Shown here piece by piece: positions 14,154 through 16,448 of a DNA stretch of 16,448 nucleotides. The notes under the pieces are model-generated. The model made no database searches, had not been told where the DNA came from, and saw nothing but the letters and a program-made list of their open reading frames with translations. The translations under genes and the position numbers were made by a program. The number at the start of each line of letters is the position of its first letter. The stretch's first letter is position 1. Origin of the DNA: Candidatus Atribacter hydrocarboniphilus (lineage in GTDB: Bacteria > Atribacterota > Atribacteria > Atribacterales > Atribacteraceae); contig DPKX01000166.1 of NCBI GenBank assembly GCA_003542295.1, positions 1 to 16,448 on the forward strand. Direction: 5' to 3'.

Positions 14154-16049
14154 CTACTCTATAATTCCTTTCTTTTTAAAAGTTTCTTCCATATCCTTGA
14201 CTAAATATCCAAATTTTTTGAGAAGATGATCAACTGGTTGAGTTGAAAGCATATCTACCCCAGCTGCCTTGAGCACTTCCACAGGATAATCAGAACTTCC
14301 TGCTTTAAGAAAATTCAGGTATTTATCAATAGCATCTGGTTGACCAGTAAGGATATTATTGAGAAGTTCATTGGATGCGGCAAGAGAGGTTGCATATTTA
14401 AAGACATAAAAATTCATATAAAAATGGGGAATACGAGACCAGCCGCGACTCGCTAATTCTTCCACGACAAAATCCGGACCGTAGTATTTTTCTAATAGCT
14501 CTTTCCAAGCATCACTGAGATATTTATAAGAAAGCGCTTCCCCTTTTTCTATCCTTTCATGGATTTTTTGCTCAAATTCTGAATACATAACCTGGGTATA
14601 GACAGTGCCCCGAATATTTTCGATCAGTTTGTCTAAGAAATATAATTTTTCATCATCATTTTTTGCGTTTTGGATGAGGTATTCCAACATGAGGTTTTCA
14701 TTCATGGTTGAAGCGACTTCAGCAGTGAAAATTGGTGTTTGGGAATTTACGTACTTTTGGCTGCTATTGGTGTAATGAGAATTCAGAGCATGACCCATTT
14801 CGTGAGCAAGAGTTAGCATGGAATCGGCGGTGTTATCATAATTCATTAAAATGTAAGGATGGGTATCATACGTGCCCCAGCTGTAACCACCGGTTGCTTT
14901 GTTTTCGGTTTCATACACATCAATCCACCGGCTCGCAAAGCCTTTTTTCAACATATCCAGATATTCTGACCCTAATGGATTTAATCCTTCTAAAAGCATT
15001 TCTTGAGCTTTTTCATAAGAGACCGTGAGAGTATAATCTGTTACCAGAGGGACATACATATCAAAAATTTGGACTTGGTCTAGTTTAAATACCTTTTTTC
15101 TCAAATGAACGTATTGATGGAGATAAGAAAGATTATTATTCACCGCTTGAATGAGATTTTGGTAAACCTCATGTGGGATATTCTCGCTGGAAAGCGAAGC
15201 TTCAAGCGAAGAATCATATTTTCGAGCTTGGGAATAAAACCAGTTCTTTTTAACTTCTGAATTTAAAGTAGCAGCTAAAGTATTTTTGGCTTTATCATAG
15301 GAACTCAGCATTCCTTCATAAACCCGCTTGCGGAATCCTCGGTCAGGGCTTTGTAAGTATCGATAAAAAACTCCTTCGGAGAGTTGAACTTCTTTACCTT
15401 TATCATCCAAGACCATTGGAAAAATCATATCCCCCTCGGTAACTTTATCGAAAACTACTGAAGGAGTGCTTGCCATATCTGATGCTTTGGCTAATAATTC
15501 TTCTTCGGGTTTGGAAAGAGTGTGGGGTTTCAATTTTAACAATGCATCCAAAGCATGGCGATAGTCTTCAAAAGCAGGATTCTCCATATATCCCTTGAGA
15601 ATTGACTCCGGTTGACTTAATAACTCTGGCCTTATAAAAGATACAGTTGCTGCAGCTTGGGAATAAAGAGTTTCAGCTCGAGAACTCATTTCTGAAGCAA
15701 CGCTATCGTCCTGATTTTCATCGGCTTTCATATAGGCATAAACGTATAATTTTTCCATTAATCGGAAGAGTTCGTCATTGAATTGTAAACAGGCGAGAAC
15801 GTTTTCAGCCTGAGTTAATTTACCACGGAATTCCTCCATCTTAGGAAGGTATTCATTTTGAATCTTGACAAAATCCATTTCCCATTCTTTTTGGTTGGAA
15901 TAAATATCACCCAAGTTCCATTGGTATTTTTCTTCAATCTGTTCTCTTGACACAGGTCCCTCCGCTGCTAATGCATTAAAATGTATTGTACCGAGAAAAA
16001 GAAATGAACCAATAAGGCAAAAGATAAGGAAAAATAATTTTTTATTCAT
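14154..16049 (-). CDS. Exported M3-family oligoendopeptidase (PepF type)
   Basis: A 631-residue zinc metallopeptidase that cleaves short peptides. It contains the HEMGH zinc motif (416-420, catalytic Glu417) and the third ligand Glu444 in TAEVASTMNE, 28 residues after the first His. The N-terminal 'EEKYQWNLGDIYSN' and the helical PepF domain (about 110-200) place it with oligoendopeptidase F. The first ~29 residues are a clear signal peptide (NKK, hydrophobic core, ALA-A cleavage), so it should act in the periplasm or outside the cell, whereas characterised PepF enzymes are mostly cytosolic. The ATG at 16047-16049 is chosen. A TTG at 16053-16055 adds two residues and is better spaced from GGAGGCGGAGG. 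It is the first gene of the minus-strand block before xseA. Confidence 0.93.
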   Translation of the reverse strand: MNKKLFFLIFCLIGSFLFLGTIHFNALAAEGPVSREQIEEKYQWNLGDIYSNQKEWEMDFVKIQNEYLPKMEEFRGKLTQAENVLACLQFNDELFRLMEKLYVYAYMKADENQDDSVASEMSSRAETLYSQAAATVSFIRPELLSQPESILKGYMENPAFEDYRHALDALLKLKPHTLSKPEEELLAKASDMASTPSVVFDKVTEGDMIFPMVLDDKGKEVQLSEGVFYRYLQSPDRGFRKRVYEGMLSSYDKAKNTLAATLNSEVKKNWFYSQARKYDSSLEASLSSENIPHEVYQNLIQAVNNNLSYLHQYVHLRKKVFKLDQVQIFDMYVPLVTDYTLTVSYEKAQEMLLEGLNPLGSEYLDMLKKGFASRWIDVYETENKATGGYSWGTYDTHPYILMNYDNTADSMLTLAHEMGHALNSHYTNSSQKYVNSQTPIFTAEVASTMNENLMLEYLIQNAKNDDEKLYFLDKLIENIRGTVYTQVMYSEFEQKIHERIEKGEALSYKYLSDAWKELLEKYYGPDFVVEELASRGWSRIPHFYMNFYVFKYATSLAASNELLNNILTGQPDAIDKYLNFLKAGSSDYPVEVLKAAGVDMLSTQPVDHLLKKFGYLVKDMEETFKKKGIIE

Positions 16050-16096
16050 ATTCAATTGGCTCTTCGCCTCCGCCTCCTTTTTTAAGGAACTAATTT

Positions 16097-16125
16097 ATGC
16101 TAATTTATTTTCAACAATTAATCAA
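16097..16125 (-). promoter_or_regulatory. Candidate promoter for the M3 peptidase gene
   Basis: On the minus strand TTGATT (16120-16125) and TAGCAT (16097-16102) are spaced by 17 bases, about 48 bases before the start codon. Each hexamer matches the sigma-70 consensus at four of six positions. In such AT-rich DNA this is only suggestive. Confidence 0.3.
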
Positions 16126-16163
16126 TGCTGAATTAATGGGGTAGCTGAATAACCCTGGATCTT

Positions 16164-16237
16164 ATATTTTTAAAAATATGTCCAAGCATGACTATTTTAA
16201 ACAAATCTCCAATCTGGCTTAAAAATATATTTTTAAG
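16164..16237. repeat. AT-rich perfect palindromes upstream of the peptidase gene
   Basis: Two palindromes lie here, ATATTTTTAAAAATAT (16164-16179) and CTTAAAAATATATTTTTAAG (16218-16237, 20 bases, no mismatch). The second can be extended: CAATCT before it and AGATTG at its end are complementary if a 4-base bulge is allowed. They lie about 115-190 bases upstream of the peptidase ATG and could be protein-binding sites, a curved-DNA element or a transcript end from outside the window. Confidence 0.5.
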
Positions 16238-16448
16238 ATTGCTTAAGGGTACTGTTGTGTAGTAAATTGAATTTAATTAAGCAAATCAAAAAAAGAATTC
16301 TTTTTAAAAATCGACACGAAAGGCTATTGATAAAAGAGAATTCTTTTCGTAACCTATTAGAGTGTTAATTATCTTAAAATTCTTTACAGGTCTAATAATA
16401 CATCAATAGAAAGATATTTATAATTATTTTATGATTTTAACCGATATA
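16238..16448. other. AT-rich non-coding stretch with paired GAATTC-centred sites
   Basis: No coding region is supportable from 16056 to the window end. AAAAAGAATTCTTTTT (16290-16305) is a perfect 16-base palindrome. Its core, AGAATTCTTTT (16294-16304), recurs at 16337-16347, so the two sites are 43 bases apart, about four helical turns. The second site is flanked by ACGAAA (16316-16321) and TTTCGT (16345-16350), which could form a stem. The stretch may carry regulatory sites for the peptidase gene or for a gene beyond the right edge. Confidence 0.4.

Noticed and set aside
14732..15028. 98-codon plus-strand frame with several Cys and His inside the M3 peptidase gene
   Set aside because: The Cys/His clusters come from the opposite-strand reading of the peptidase coding region. 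No start signal and no family match.

Overview
The window is a 16.4 kb piece of an AT-rich bacterial chromosome with tightly packed, co-directional gene clusters, good Shine-Dalgarno sites and no rRNA, tRNA, CRISPR array, phage gene or transposase that I can see. The oligopeptide-binding protein has a cleavable signal peptide without a lipobox cysteine. Together with a signal-peptide-bearing M3 peptidase and a DUF401 membrane protein, this suggests a fermentative, probably diderm anaerobe of the Atribacterota/Thermotogota/Synergistota kind. That placement is inference from gene style and has low confidence.

Layout. Bases 1-293 hold only interspersed palindromic repeats. A minus-strand operon (2673 down to 294) encodes a DUF2007 protein, a membrane-anchored alpha/beta hydrolase and a DUF401 permease-like protein. 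A divergent promoter region (about 2690-2826) separates it from a plus-strand block (2827-9521). That block holds a SagB/ThcOx-type flavin dehydrogenase, a periplasmic peptide-binding protein, a 298-base repeat-rich gap with its own candidate promoter, two Opp/Dpp permeases, two ATPases and a HAD phosphatase, and it ends at a strong hairpin with a T-tract. From 9690 to 16049 everything is on the minus strand. In transcription order these are a secreted M3 oligoendopeptidase (PepF type), xseA, xseB, a 58-residue symporter accessory peptide, a decayed sodium:solute symporter gene and a second alpha/beta hydrolase. Bases 16056-16448 are an AT-rich non-coding region full of short perfect palindromes.

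How they work together. The plus-strand block is a complete ABC importer of the peptide/nickel family (binding protein, two permeases, two ATPases), with a flavoenzyme in front and a phosphatase behind. The exported oligopeptidase could produce or trim peptides outside the cytoplasm, which suits a peptide-scavenging lifestyle, but the link is inferential. The xseA-xseB pair encodes exonuclease VII.

The most notable observation is the sodium:solute symporter pseudogene. It carries two in-frame stops and three small insertions (+1, +2, +1). Subtracting those four bases from the 1612-base span gives exactly 536 codons, so the decay is recent. Its intact 58-residue accessory gene sits directly upstream. 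The second theme is two copies of a mosaic palindromic repeat, at about 130-237 and 9562-9679, one near each end of the minus-operon plus importer segment. I did not find convincing evidence of a wholly new system. The SagB-Opp-HAD cluster is the nearest candidate for an uncharacterised functional unit.
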